The translations under genes and the position numbers were made by a program. A DNA stretch of 64,000 nucleotides from Sulfuricurvum kujiense DSM 16994. Its GTDB lineage: Bacteria > Campylobacterota > Campylobacteria > Campylobacterales > Sulfurimonadaceae. The notes below the pieces were generated by a model that was given only the letters and a program-made list of their open reading frames with translations, was not told the DNA's origin and did not search any database. Location of the stretch: the NCBI RefSeq assembly GCF_000183725.1, contig NC_014762.1, forward strand, positions 310,001 through 374,000, read 5' to 3'. Every line of letters starts with the position of its first letter. The first letter of the stretch is position 1. Positions 1 through 8,823 of the stretch are shown here, in pieces.

Positions 1-1
1 G

Positions 2-3000
2 ACATTACAGCTTAAAAATGTATCAGTATTCCACGGTTATCGGGTTTTAAATTCAGGTGATGTACAAGACATAAATGTAAATGGCTTTTTGACACCATCG
101 GGGGGAACGATTAACGCTTCTCTCGCTATTTTTGTTGCTGACGGGGATAAATTAGGTTCAAACAGTACTGGGGAACATTTAAAAATATGGAATACTTCTA
201 GTGTTCTGACAGATATTGTAAACGGGACGAATCCGCTTAATAATGTTTTTAACTCTACTATTACAAATTTGGGAGTTGATAATGTTACGAGGACGCCAAA
301 TTTCACAGATAATTTGGGTATTGATATCGATCGTTTTGATGTCAGCAGTTACATGAATCATTCACAGAACAATACAAGGATACAAGTAAGTACAGTTGGG
401 GATCTTTATACAATTGATTTGATAGCTTTTGCCACCGACATCTATCAACCGTTTATCTCTATCGCAAAATCAACAGACAGTAGTGGGACTGTGACATCAA
501 ATCAGACGATTACTTATACGGCTAATATTAAAAATACAGGAAATGAAGGGGCAAGTAACATTGTTATTTATGATAATTTTGATGATAACAATTTGACAAA
601 AATTGATGGCAATATCACCAATCCATTGGTGACGTTAGGTGATTTATTGGATCATAATACGACAACTATTTTAGATTCGGTCGTATGTAATTACGGCCCT
701 TCGCATACGGATTGTAAAAGTTTATGTACCGTAGGTTTAAGCCCGTTTAAAATCGCATGTTCTATTCCATCGATGGCGGTGGGAGAGACAGCCTTTATGC
801 AGTTTCAAACGAAGATTGCATCCAATCCTGATACACACGGGCAAAGTGTAAAAGTTGAAAACAAGATGTATGCAACGTACTACAATGCGCTCACCGGAGC
901 GGCAGTCGATCAAACCTCTTCCAATCTTGCCGATGCGGGGCAGTATTTGTATGCACAGAATATACCGGCCAGCGGTTTTGACGCTCGAGAGACGTCGATT
1001 GCCGAAGCGGATAACGATCGATCCATTAAGACGAAGATCGTCAACAAAACGTTTCAGCTCAACATTGTCTCTCTCGATACGGCGGGGGCGATCGCTCCTT
1101 ATACCGTACCGACGGGAAACAGGGTCTATCTATTCCCGGTAGATTCGAGTCTCTGCTTGCTCTCGGATAGCGAAAAATTAACGCAGATCGAATCGTTGCC
1201 GCGCAATACGTATGTCGATTTTGCCAATGGGGACACGACGAAACCTTCGCCCGCAATCGATCTCTCCAATGCGCTGCTCAGCGCGGTGGCGGGGAGAGAT
1301 AAACGGATCGCATTGAACTATGTCGACTGGGGGACAAGTTTTCAGGCCGCGAGTTTCAGTTGCAGCAACAGTAACACGCAAGCCGTGTTGTTGGGGGTTC
1401 CTCAGTGTTTGAACGCAGATCATAAAATCGGAGATGTTTTTGGTCAATTGACACAAGATGTGTGTGCGGGCGGTGCGGCACACGGGATGAATCCCGCTTT
1501 GGCGAATCCTCCGTGCCAGTCGAACAGCTATACTGCCGGAAATCTCCCATCTGCCCCTTTTGACAACGCGTATGGGTGCTATCAATGTATCGCCGGAATG
1601 GCCGGAAAAGTGAGCTGTTCGACCGATAATTTCGCAATCCGTCCTGACCATTTTTCTTTTACGGCCCCGGTGGCTAAGATGAAAGCGGGTGAGGATTATA
1701 GTCTGAATGTTATTGCATATGACAATAATGGCAATAGCGCGCAAGAGTATGATCAAAGTGTTGCTAATCTAGCCGGTGCTCCTGCTACATGGTGGCAGAG
1801 GGATGCAAACGTCGTGTTAAATCCGGTCAATACCCAAGGGACTATTACGATTTCGGGGGCTGGAACTTTTAGTAATGGTGCAGGTGCAGTTCCTATACGC
1901 TATAGCGATGTCGGAAAGTTTACATTGGAATTGAAAGATAGTAATTGGGCGGCAGTCGATCTAACTGATACGGGAATAACAGAGAATGAATATACCATTC
2001 AAGGAGATAGGAATGTGACGTTTATCCCGTATGATTTTAATATCTCGGTAGGGAGGATTGTCAATAATGACGGTGCCACTCCCTCCTTTACCTATCTCTC
2101 CAGTGATTTGAACATGTCTGCTCGAATTCCTATGACGATACGGGCACAAAACAAGCAGGGTGCGCTAACGCAAAATTATGCCAATAATTTGTATGAGAGA
2201 ACCATTACCATTACCCCGCATGTTGCCTCGGTTGTTGCAACAGCGCGGGGATTAGTTCCGAAAACGGTTGGGGCAACGAATGCGGATGCTAATTTTGTAA
2301 GCGGAAGTACATCGATCGTCTTTAATGACCCTTTGGCGGCAAAGTTTAATTTTTCCAGAGATCCGAGAGTGGTTGTCTCTCCGTTTGATGTGAACAGTTC
2401 CAACGGTGTCGGGAATGATGTAAATGTCAGTATTGTTGATGCGGACAATGTCTATGGCGATAAGAACCGAACACTGATCGGGAATGCCACTTTTGTCTAC
2501 GGCCGATTTATTCCCCGTGATATTCGAGTATTTGGAAATGTCCCCTTTTCCGCCAATGGATGGTATGAAGTTTTCAATGCACCGAAAATTAACGGAATCA
2601 TATTGACTCCCAGCAAAAACGAGAGTATGTGGTATATCAATCATTTGCATAACGATGTAACGTTCGGAGATGCCAATATAACATCGGTGCTTGCGGCTAC
2701 ACATACGGCGCTGCCTGTTTCAAGCATATCCAACGGTACGGGTATGGAGTCTTATCAATTCAATGCGGAAACACCGCCGTACAGTTCAAAAGCGCATATA
2801 AAGACCAAACCGTGGCTATGGTATGGACCGAGTGCATCTGCATACGCCGATCCCGGCACGGATTGCTCGACCCATCCGTGTTTTAACATCGCAGTGGTTC
2901 CCTCAGTCGGGGCCACCGGAAGTTCAAAAGATCAAAATGTCGGTTCAAAAACCAATAAGTCTACGAGCGATGGAGCAGGAGTGTGGAAAAGTACCCGAGA

Positions 3001-3022
3001 TTACGCTCCGGCGATCCGATGA
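2..3022 (+). CDS. MshQ-like secreted pilus-associated protein (5' end outside window)
   Basis: The frame is open from the first bases of the window, so this is the C-terminal 1006 residues of a longer protein; the TTG near base 89 is not a real start. At about residues 149-260 it has a DUF11-like domain, with the patterns ITYTANIKNTGN and NIVIYDNFDD typical of secreted surface proteins. Near residue 543 it has the cysteine-rich stretch ending in FAIRPDHF, a signature of the DUF6701 region of MshQ pilus-associated proteins. It is rich in Asn, Thr and Ser and has no membrane segment in the visible part. It overlaps by four bases with a pilin-like gene, which supports a role as a pilus-tip or surface adhesin. 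MshQ assignment is by motif and context, not by full alignment. Confidence 0.7.
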   Translation, partial: TLQLKNVSVFHGYRVLNSGDVQDINVNGFLTPSGGTINASLAIFVADGDKLGSNSTGEHLKIWNTSSVLTDIVNGTNPLNNVFNSTITNLGVDNVTRTPNFTDNLGIDIDRFDVSSYMNHSQNNTRIQVSTVGDLYTIDLIAFATDIYQPFISIAKSTDSSGTVTSNQTITYTANIKNTGNEGASNIVIYDNFDDNNLTKIDGNITNPLVTLGDLLDHNTTTILDSVVCNYGPSHTDCKSLCTVGLSPFKIACSIPSMAVGETAFMQFQTKIASNPDTHGQSVKVENKMYATYYNALTGAAVDQTSSNLADAGQYLYAQNIPASGFDARETSIAEADNDRSIKTKIVNKTFQLNIVSLDTAGAIAPYTVPTGNRVYLFPVDSSLCLLSDSEKLTQIESLPRNTYVDFANGDTTKPSPAIDLSNALLSAVAGRDKRIALNYVDWGTSFQAASFSCSNSNTQAVLLGVPQCLNADHKIGDVFGQLTQDVCAGGAAHGMNPALANPPCQSNSYTAGNLPSAPFDNAYGCYQCIAGMAGKVSCSTDNFAIRPDHFSFTAPVAKMKAGEDYSLNVIAYDNNGNSAQEYDQSVANLAGAPATWWQRDANVVLNPVNTQGTITISGAGTFSNGAGAVPIRYSDVGKFTLELKDSNWAAVDLTDTGITENEYTIQGDRNVTFIPYDFNISVGRIVNNDGATPSFTYLSSDLNMSARIPMTIRAQNKQGALTQNYANNLYERTITITPHVASVVATARGLVPKTVGATNADANFVSGSTSIVFNDPLAAKFNFSRDPRVVVSPFDVNSSNGVGNDVNVSIVDADNVYGDKNRTLIGNATFVYGRFIPRDIRVFGNVPFSANGWYEVFNAPKINGIILTPSKNESMWYINHLHNDVTFGDANITSVLAATHTALPVSSISNGTGMESYQFNAETPPYSSKAHIKTKPWLWYGPSASAYADPGTDCSTHPCFNIAVVPSVGATGSSKDQNVGSKTNKSTSDGAGVWKSTRDYAPAIR

Positions 3023-3711
3023 GGGGCTCTATGCGTTTTGGAATGACGATGATCGAGCTGGTGTTTGCTATCGTCATCATAGCGATCAGTATCGTAACGA
3101 TCCCCTCGATGATGTCAGTGGCCAACAATGCTTCAAAAGGGGTTATGATCGACGAAGACGTGATGGAACGTTTGGGCGGATGGGTATTGGACAAGTTTCA
3201 GGGACGGTGGGACAGAAACTATCTGGCTTCTGGATCGGCTCCTCTCAATATTAGCGGTATGAAAGACTTGAACTGCTCTCGAACCGGTGGATATCGGATC
3301 GGGTCGGATGAAAACACGTCATCAATGAAGTGTAACATGGCGGCAACTCCATCTGTCATTCCGGCGGTAGCAGGAAATAATCCTGGACAAGCAGACGGTA
3401 ATATTTCCCGGGGGATTGAACAGCTTAATAATGGAAGCGAGACGATTTCAATCACTGCGGCGAACGGAACAGTATACAATGTTACGGCAACGTACAGCGT
3501 AGCATACGTCGATTCTATTGTAACGCCGTTAACGGGAAGCAATACCCAAACGGCTACGTGGATACTGGGATCATCTACTAATATGAATCCCTCTAGCCCA
3601 TCCGGGAATACAGGAAATACGATAAGCCATTTGAAACGTGTTGTTACACGGTTTAACAACCCGGATGTAAATATAACCCTCTCGTTTTTCAAATCGAACA
3701 AAGGCAATTAG
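3019..3711 (+). CDS. Type IV pilin-like (minor pseudopilin) protein
   Basis: The N-terminus reads MRGSMRFG then MTMIELVFAIVII, a class III (prepilin) signal with Gly at -1, Met at +1 and Glu at +5, followed by a hydrophobic helix of about 20 residues. This is the pattern cut and N-methylated by prepilin peptidase. The start chosen is the ATG that overlaps the upstream TGA stop (ATGA); an in-frame GTG 36 bases upstream is also possible. The rest (about 230 residues) has conserved-looking Cys residues and an Asn/Thr-rich C-terminal half. It is the first of three overlapping or abutting pilin-like genes, likely minor subunits of a type IV pilus or type II secretion-like pseudopilus. Confidence 0.8.
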   Translation: MRGSMRFGMTMIELVFAIVIIAISIVTIPSMMSVANNASKGVMIDEDVMERLGGWVLDKFQGRWDRNYLASGSAPLNISGMKDLNCSRTGGYRIGSDENTSSMKCNMAATPSVIPAVAGNNPGQADGNISRGIEQLNNGSETISITAANGTVYNVTATYSVAYVDSIVTPLTGSNTQTATWILGSSTNMNPSSPSGNTGNTISHLKRVVTRFNNPDVNITLSFFKSNKGN

Positions 3712-4650
3712 ATGAAGTCTAAACGATCCGCATTTACGATGATTGAATTACTTTTTGTCATTGTGATTTTGGGCATCGTGGGTGGATTCGCACTCGAAGC
3801 GGTTCGCCAATATTATGATGGGATATACCGTACGCAGCAGTACACCCAAAGGGCTGCAGAGGCCGATCAGATATTGGAGCAGATTTCAAAATACTTTGAA
3901 AATGGTATCAGCAGCTCTATTGTCAATCTTGATCGGGGTGGTGCCGCAGCGGCTTGTTATGGTCCTCCCGTCAGTGGCGACAATAACGATTATACTGTCG
4001 CCTTTATCGGAGTTGATGAAGACAGTATACGCGGAATAGGAGGGCGTCCCGGATGGAGCGAAGAGACCGTATTGGGTGCCAATAATACGCTAACGGCTTT
4101 GGATGCCAATTATACCGCTGCCGATACGATTATTCAGGCACTTAGTCTTAATAACGGTTCGGATTTAAGTCATTCCGCTATTTATGATGCCGGTAGTGTC
4201 GATCTCGACACTTGTACACGCTTTAACTGGAATTTGTTGGGTGGAACAGGTGGCTATCACAGGATGGATAATGTTGCCAATCCGATTTCATCAACCGTGA
4301 TACAACTCAATGATGATAACAATGCGACGGACGGACATCGCAAATATCTGCTTCGGACGGGGTACGCATTTCGGGTAAATAACGGCAACTTTACGATGTA
4401 CAGTAACTTCCGTCCGTGGTTGGGCGAACGTTATACTGCGGCACAAAATCAAAATATATTGGGTCAAAATGTCGCCCATTTTTATGCCGATTACAACGCA
4501 ACCGATTTTCAAAACGATTCCAATGTTTCAGACAGAGGTTTGGTATGGAGGCTAAAGGTTTGTATACGCGGTTTGGACAGTTCATTAAACGATACGGATG
4601 CGCGTGAATCACAGATTTGTCGTGAAAGGAGAGTGCATGTACGCTACTAA
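3712..4650 (+). CDS. Type IV pilin-like protein, PilW/PulJ-like
   Basis: The protein has 312 residues and an N-terminus of KRSA then FTMIELLFVIVILGIVGG, a prepilin signal with Glu at +5. The residue at -1 is Ala instead of the usual Gly, which prepilin peptidases tolerate less well. A long soluble domain follows, with Cys residues near the middle and a CIRGLD...CRERR pair near the C-terminus that could form a disulphide. It begins directly after the upstream stop and overlaps the next pilin-like gene by 14 bases, so the three are probably co-transcribed and translationally coupled. Length and position suit a PilW/PulJ-type minor pilin; this is inference. Confidence 0.75.
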   Translation: MKSKRSAFTMIELLFVIVILGIVGGFALEAVRQYYDGIYRTQQYTQRAAEADQILEQISKYFENGISSSIVNLDRGGAAAACYGPPVSGDNNDYTVAFIGVDEDSIRGIGGRPGWSEETVLGANNTLTALDANYTAADTIIQALSLNNGSDLSHSAIYDAGSVDLDTCTRFNWNLLGGTGGYHRMDNVANPISSTVIQLNDDNNATDGHRKYLLRTGYAFRVNNGNFTMYSNFRPWLGERYTAAQNQNILGQNVAHFYADYNATDFQNDSNVSDRGLVWRLKVCIRGLDSSLNDTDARESQICRERRVHVRY

Positions 4651-5092
4651 ACGATCCGGATTTGCGATGATTCTGGCGATAGTTATTGTTGTACTGGTAG
4701 CACTTGGAGGGGTATTGCTGCTTCGAAGTTCTGCAACTGGAAGTAAATCGGTCGGAGATAACTATCTCAAGGTGCAGGCGGAACTGTTAGCCGACAGTGC
4801 GACCGAGTTTGCCGTGATGCGGGCACAGGGATTTGACCATACGGGAGGGAATTGTCTCAACAATCTTAATATTACGGTGCAAGATGCTTCTGGAATATCC
4901 GCTTACGATGTGAATGTATCGTTAGCTTATTCATTTCGTAATCCCGTTGTAGTTGGATTTAATGATGCCTGCACTAGATTAGCTGATAATACGGGGAAAG
5001 ATACGATGATATTATTGGACGTGACAGTAACGGATCATAATCTCAGCACCGAACCGATACGGGTTCATAAAAGGACGTGGCAGAAGCTGTAA
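4637..5092 (+). CDS. Pilin-like protein, PilX/GspK-like
   Basis: The start was placed at the ATG preceded by AAAGGAG (bases 4625-4631), not at an upstream ATG in the same frame. The N-terminus MYATKRSG then FAMILAIVIVVLVALGG is a prepilin-type signal with Gly at -1 and Phe at +1. It lacks Glu at +5 (Leu instead), as in GspK and PilX-type initiating subunits, which sit at the fibre tip. The remaining 115 residues form a small globular domain with two Cys. It is the last gene of the pilin-like cluster and is followed by genes on the other strand. Confidence 0.7.
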   Translation: MYATKRSGFAMILAIVIVVLVALGGVLLLRSSATGSKSVGDNYLKVQAELLADSATEFAVMRAQGFDHTGGNCLNNLNITVQDASGISAYDVNVSLAYSFRNPVVVGFNDACTRLADNTGKDTMILLDVTVTDHNLSTEPIRVHKRTWQKL

Positions 5093-5134
5093 AAAAGAAA
5101 TTTTTATGTGCGGATGATACCGCGCGTGTGAAGC

Positions 5135-5512
5135 TTAAAATGCGAGTTGGGCAATTTTGGTGAGGACATCTTTTTCGCGGACCGGTTTCATCAAAAATCC
5201 GTTTGCACCGCACTCCAAGGCTTCCCCTTTTTTGGTTTCATCGGTGGTGAGGACGATGACGGGGAGCTGTCGGAGCGATTCGTCGGCGCGTATCACTTTA
5301 AGCATTTCAATTCCACCCATCACCGGCATGATAATATCGAGAAGGATAATATCGATGTCATTCTGCGTTTTTAGGATACCGATCGCATCGGCACCGTTTT
5401 TTGCTTCTACGACAGCAGAAACATTCGGGGTTTTCATCAACATCGTTTTTAGCAGCTTGAGGTTAATAAGATCATCATCAACGGCAAGAACTTTTAGTTT
5501 CTTCTCATCCAT
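5135..5512 (-). CDS. Single-domain response regulator (CheY-like)
   Basis: This 125-residue protein is a lone receiver domain. The acidic pocket is DDD at 12-14, the phospho-acceptor is Asp59 in LLDIIMPVMGG, the conserved Thr is near 89 (VLTTDE), and Lys109 is in LMKP. There is no output domain, so it acts as a shuttle or a CheY-type effector. It lies 19 bases downstream of the large hybrid kinase on the same strand and is the likely terminal receiver of this phosphorelay. The pairing is inferred from gene order. Confidence 0.9.
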   Translation of the reverse strand: MDEKKLKVLAVDDDLINLKLLKTMLMKTPNVSAVVEAKNGADAIGILKTQNDIDIILLDIIMPVMGGIEMLKVIRADESLRQLPVIVLTTDETKKGEALECGANGFLMKPVREKDVLTKIAQLAF

Positions 5513-5531
5513 TTAAAATTTCCCCATTTGT

Positions 5532-8500
5532 TTAGATAAATTTTTCAAAAACAAGACGCAAAAGATCTTTGTTGATAATGTTTTTGATAATTTCGTGAAC
5601 ATACATTGCGTCATCAGCTTCTTCTGAAACATTTGGATCAATCAGCATAACGATAGAAGTATCACTTTTCTTAGTATGGATTATATCATACAGATCCTTG
5701 AGATGTAAGCCGCTTAGCGTTTTATCAAACATAACGAGTTTATAGTGACGATTGTGAAGCTCGTCTTTGAGCTGATCTGCAGAGGCTACACTTTTATAGG
5801 TATACCCCAGATCGTTAAGGATATGGCAAAAGAGTTTTGATTCAAGGGCATTTTGTTTAGCAATCAGAATATCGGCATCGTATTCTACGAGACCTTCTTC
5901 CTCCGCAGGTTCCGATGATTCTACTTCTTCTGATAAAATCGGAAATTCGGAATCATGAACGGGTTCTTCGTGTACCTCGGGCTGAATGTCAGGTTCGCTC
6001 GACAGAGGCAGCGATTCTTCAGACGGAGCTGCAATCTCATGGATTGATTTTGGAACGGGATTGATTTCAACAATTTTATGAGAGAGGAAGTTGTTGAGCA
6101 ACGAGATGATTTCCGAACGTACCAGAGGTTTGGTTGTGTATTCGTCCATCCCTGCACTCATAAACCGTTCACGATCCCCTTTGAGAGCATTGGCGGTCAG
6201 AGCGATGATCGGAATATGGTTTTGTCCGTAATCCTCTTCGAAATCTAAAATCTCCTGAGTCGCTTCGATACCGTCAAGAACCGGCATCTGAATATCCATA
6301 AATATGATGTCAAAACTGCCGTTTTTACGTTTTTCAAACGCTTCAAGACCGTTGTTGGCAATTGTAATTTCCAGTCCGAGATCTTCGAGTGTTCGACGGA
6401 TCAGTTTTTGGTTGATGATATTATCTTCAGCCACAAGTGCGGTTGCCGCAAAGCGGGAATTTTTCTCATCGAATTTTTTGCGGCGTGAAACTTTGATTTT
6501 GCGGTTACTGAATGCTTCCGCATCATAGGCATCGAGGGTAGTCCGAATTTTGGAGCTGTTCAACGGTTCGTACAGCACTTTGAAAATATCGATCCCCATC
6601 GAATCGATTTTTTTCATATAAAACGATTTGGTAATGAGTACCAGCTGCTCTTGGGACGATGCGTAAGCAGCCATCTCCTCATCGTTGGTATAGTCATTAT
6701 CTACAAACAGCAGATCATAATTAACTTGACGTTCGAGCATTTTGAGTTCACTCTGCTCATGAAACGTTGTGTAGCTGACTCCAAAGTAGTCAAGGTACTC
6801 TTTAAGATAGGTATTTTGGAGTTTTTTCTTCGAATGATTTTCCAAAATGACTGCATTAATATTGGAAAAAGATCCTTTAAGCGATTCGTTGAGTGTTTCA
6901 ATCTCTTCAAACTCTAGGGTAAAAAAGAAGCTGGTGCCGTTGCCTGGCTCGCTTTCAAGATCGAGTTTACTTCCCATCAATTCGACAAAACGGCTTGAAA
7001 TTGTCAGACCCAGCCCCGTACCGCCGTATTTGCGGGTAATAGAGGTATCGGCTTGGGAGAAAGCTTCGAAAATGCGCGAACGCTGCTCACTGGTCACACC
7101 TATACCGTTGTCTTTGACTTGGAAACGGATACGTGTCCGGTTAAGAATCTCGCACTCTATACGTCGGATATCGACACTGATAGCTCCGCCGCTGTTGGTA
7201 AATTTGACCGCATTGCTAAGGAGGTTGATGATAACCTCTTTGATTTTGGTCGGATCCCCTTTGAGCGGCCGTTCCAAACTCGGATCGACGTAACAGGCAA
7301 GATCGATATGTTTTTCGGAAGCACGTACACCGTACACTTCAACGGCACTTTCAAATTCGTCAATCGGATTAAAGACAATCTCTTCGATTTCGAGCTTATT
7401 GCTTTCGATTTTTGAGAGGTCAAGGATATTATTGATGATTTCGAGAAGATTCTCGGAACTTTTTTCAATGATATCGATGAATTCGCGCTGCTCATCATGC
7501 AGTTCGGTATCTTTAAGAAGTTCGGTAAATCCGACGATTCCGTTCAGCGGAGTACGGATTTCATGGGACATATTGGCCAAAAACATTGATTTGGCTTCAG
7601 ACGCTTCCATCGCGTATTGTTTATCGTTCAACGTCTGTTCGATAATCCGTTCCAGTAGCGCATATGCCTGCGCCGTTCCTGCCGCCGTGTCAAGATTGAT
7701 GGTGTGTCTTAAGGCTTCGGCTTCATTGTCATGGGTGTCTTCGGCAACCCGTTTTAAAACCGATTCGAGGTTTTTAATATTGGTTGTGATCTCAGCCGAA
7801 AAGAAGTAACCCAAAATGGCGATGATAACTCCGAGTATCCAAATAGAGATGGCGATGGCAAGGACTTGAACCGCTTGGCTTTTGACAATGGAAGCGCGCT
7901 CATCCATCGCATCGATCAGAATTTTTTCGGCATCATTAATCGCATCGATTTTTTCAGAAATCATTGCAAACCAAATACCCGATTGCGTTTCGTATTTTCC
8001 GGTTGTACTGGCTTGCAGAATCGCGGTACGTTCGGTCGTTATGTCAAGAAAAAGGTCGGTGTTGTCTTCACTGTAGAGAGATGCTTGAAGTTTTGATTGG
8101 ATCGGTTTGTTATTCATTCCCTCAAGATTGAAGGTATCGGCTTTGGCAATCAGTGAAACCCATTTGTTCAGTTCTTCTTCGGCCAGCGGAGTCGCACGTG
8201 AGAGGACATAGGTGATGTAGTCACGCTCGATACTGCTGTATTCGTTTGCACGTACCAATGAGAGATAGCTGGATGAGAGGGAGTTGACCTCTTCATCAAA
8301 GTGGATGGTCGCAAGGTCGGTTAGCTCATTGATAAGCTGCTCTTCGGATTTGCTGTACAAATCGGTAAAAATTTTATCGAAATTAGCGGTACCGCCATCG
8401 ACTAAAGGCCTTGATTGAGTGATACCGCGTTCCAGATCAACTATGAGTTTTGATAAAGCGGCAGCTTTTGCCGCTTCAGGCCCGTTCGTATGTTCAAGAC

Positions 8501-8798
8501 GTGCAAGATGCTCTTGATAAATCCCGATTTTTTGGTCAACAATGGCCCGTTGGGCATGAAGGGATTTGAGAGTTGCGGGTGAAGCGTTGCCCATATACAT
8601 AACGGTCATTCCGCGTTCTCGGGAAAGGTTGTTAATCAAGTCATTAAGTTGTTTATTCCCCTCTAACCGTATTTGTAGTTCTTCTGCCCCTTTGTAGCTG
8701 ATATACGCATTATAAACGTAGTAACTCGCAAGGGTAAAAAGTATCAGGATCGGTAAGAGACTGATGAGGCGAAGTCGATTTCTTAGTCCTAGTTGCAT
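5532..8798 (-). CDS. NIT-domain hybrid sensor histidine kinase
   Basis: The protein has 1088 residues. A first membrane helix lies at about 12-30, a periplasmic all-helical domain with NNLSRERGMT resembles the NIT nitrate/nitrite-sensing family (about 45-300), and a second helix lies at about 310-332. The dimerisation/phospho-acceptor box MSHEIRTPLNG carries His412. The ATPase domain has NLLSNAVKF, DNGIGV and GGTGLGLTIS. A receiver-like stretch follows that lacks an obvious Asp motif, then a good receiver with Asp835 in FMDIQMPVLDG. After an acidic linker comes a final, degenerate receiver-like domain. The ligand is not shown by sequence; the NIT assignment is by pattern. Confidence 0.88.
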   Translation of the reverse strand: MQLGLRNRLRLISLLPILILFTLASYYVYNAYISYKGAEELQIRLEGNKQLNDLINNLSRERGMTVMYMGNASPATLKSLHAQRAIVDQKIGIYQEHLARLEHTNGPEAAKAAALSKLIVDLERGITQSRPLVDGGTANFDKIFTDLYSKSEEQLINELTDLATIHFDEEVNSLSSSYLSLVRANEYSSIERDYITYVLSRATPLAEEELNKWVSLIAKADTFNLEGMNNKPIQSKLQASLYSEDNTDLFLDITTERTAILQASTTGKYETQSGIWFAMISEKIDAINDAEKILIDAMDERASIVKSQAVQVLAIAISIWILGVIIAILGYFFSAEITTNIKNLESVLKRVAEDTHDNEAEALRHTINLDTAAGTAQAYALLERIIEQTLNDKQYAMEASEAKSMFLANMSHEIRTPLNGIVGFTELLKDTELHDEQREFIDIIEKSSENLLEIINNILDLSKIESNKLEIEEIVFNPIDEFESAVEVYGVRASEKHIDLACYVDPSLERPLKGDPTKIKEVIINLLSNAVKFTNSGGAISVDIRRIECEILNRTRIRFQVKDNGIGVTSEQRSRIFEAFSQADTSITRKYGGTGLGLTISSRFVELMGSKLDLESEPGNGTSFFFTLEFEEIETLNESLKGSFSNINAVILENHSKKKLQNTYLKEYLDYFGVSYTTFHEQSELKMLERQVNYDLLFVDNDYTNDEEMAAYASSQEQLVLITKSFYMKKIDSMGIDIFKVLYEPLNSSKIRTTLDAYDAEAFSNRKIKVSRRKKFDEKNSRFAATALVAEDNIINQKLIRRTLEDLGLEITIANNGLEAFEKRKNGSFDIIFMDIQMPVLDGIEATQEILDFEEDYGQNHIPIIALTANALKGDRERFMSAGMDEYTTKPLVRSEIISLLNNFLSHKIVEINPVPKSIHEIAAPSEESLPLSSEPDIQPEVHEEPVHDSEFPILSEEVESSEPAEEEGLVEYDADILIAKQNALESKLFCHILNDLGYTYKSVASADQLKDELHNRHYKLVMFDKTLSGLHLKDLYDIIHTKKSDTSIVMLIDPNVSEEADDAMYVHEIIKNIINKDLLRLVFEKFI

Positions 8799-8823
8799 TG
8801 GGTCTCCTGTATATTCTTATGAC

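Noticed and set aside
1178-1756. 192-codon minus-strand ORF inside the MshQ-like gene
   Set aside because: It is fully covered by the large plus-strand frame, has an Arg-rich shadow composition and no ribosome-binding site.
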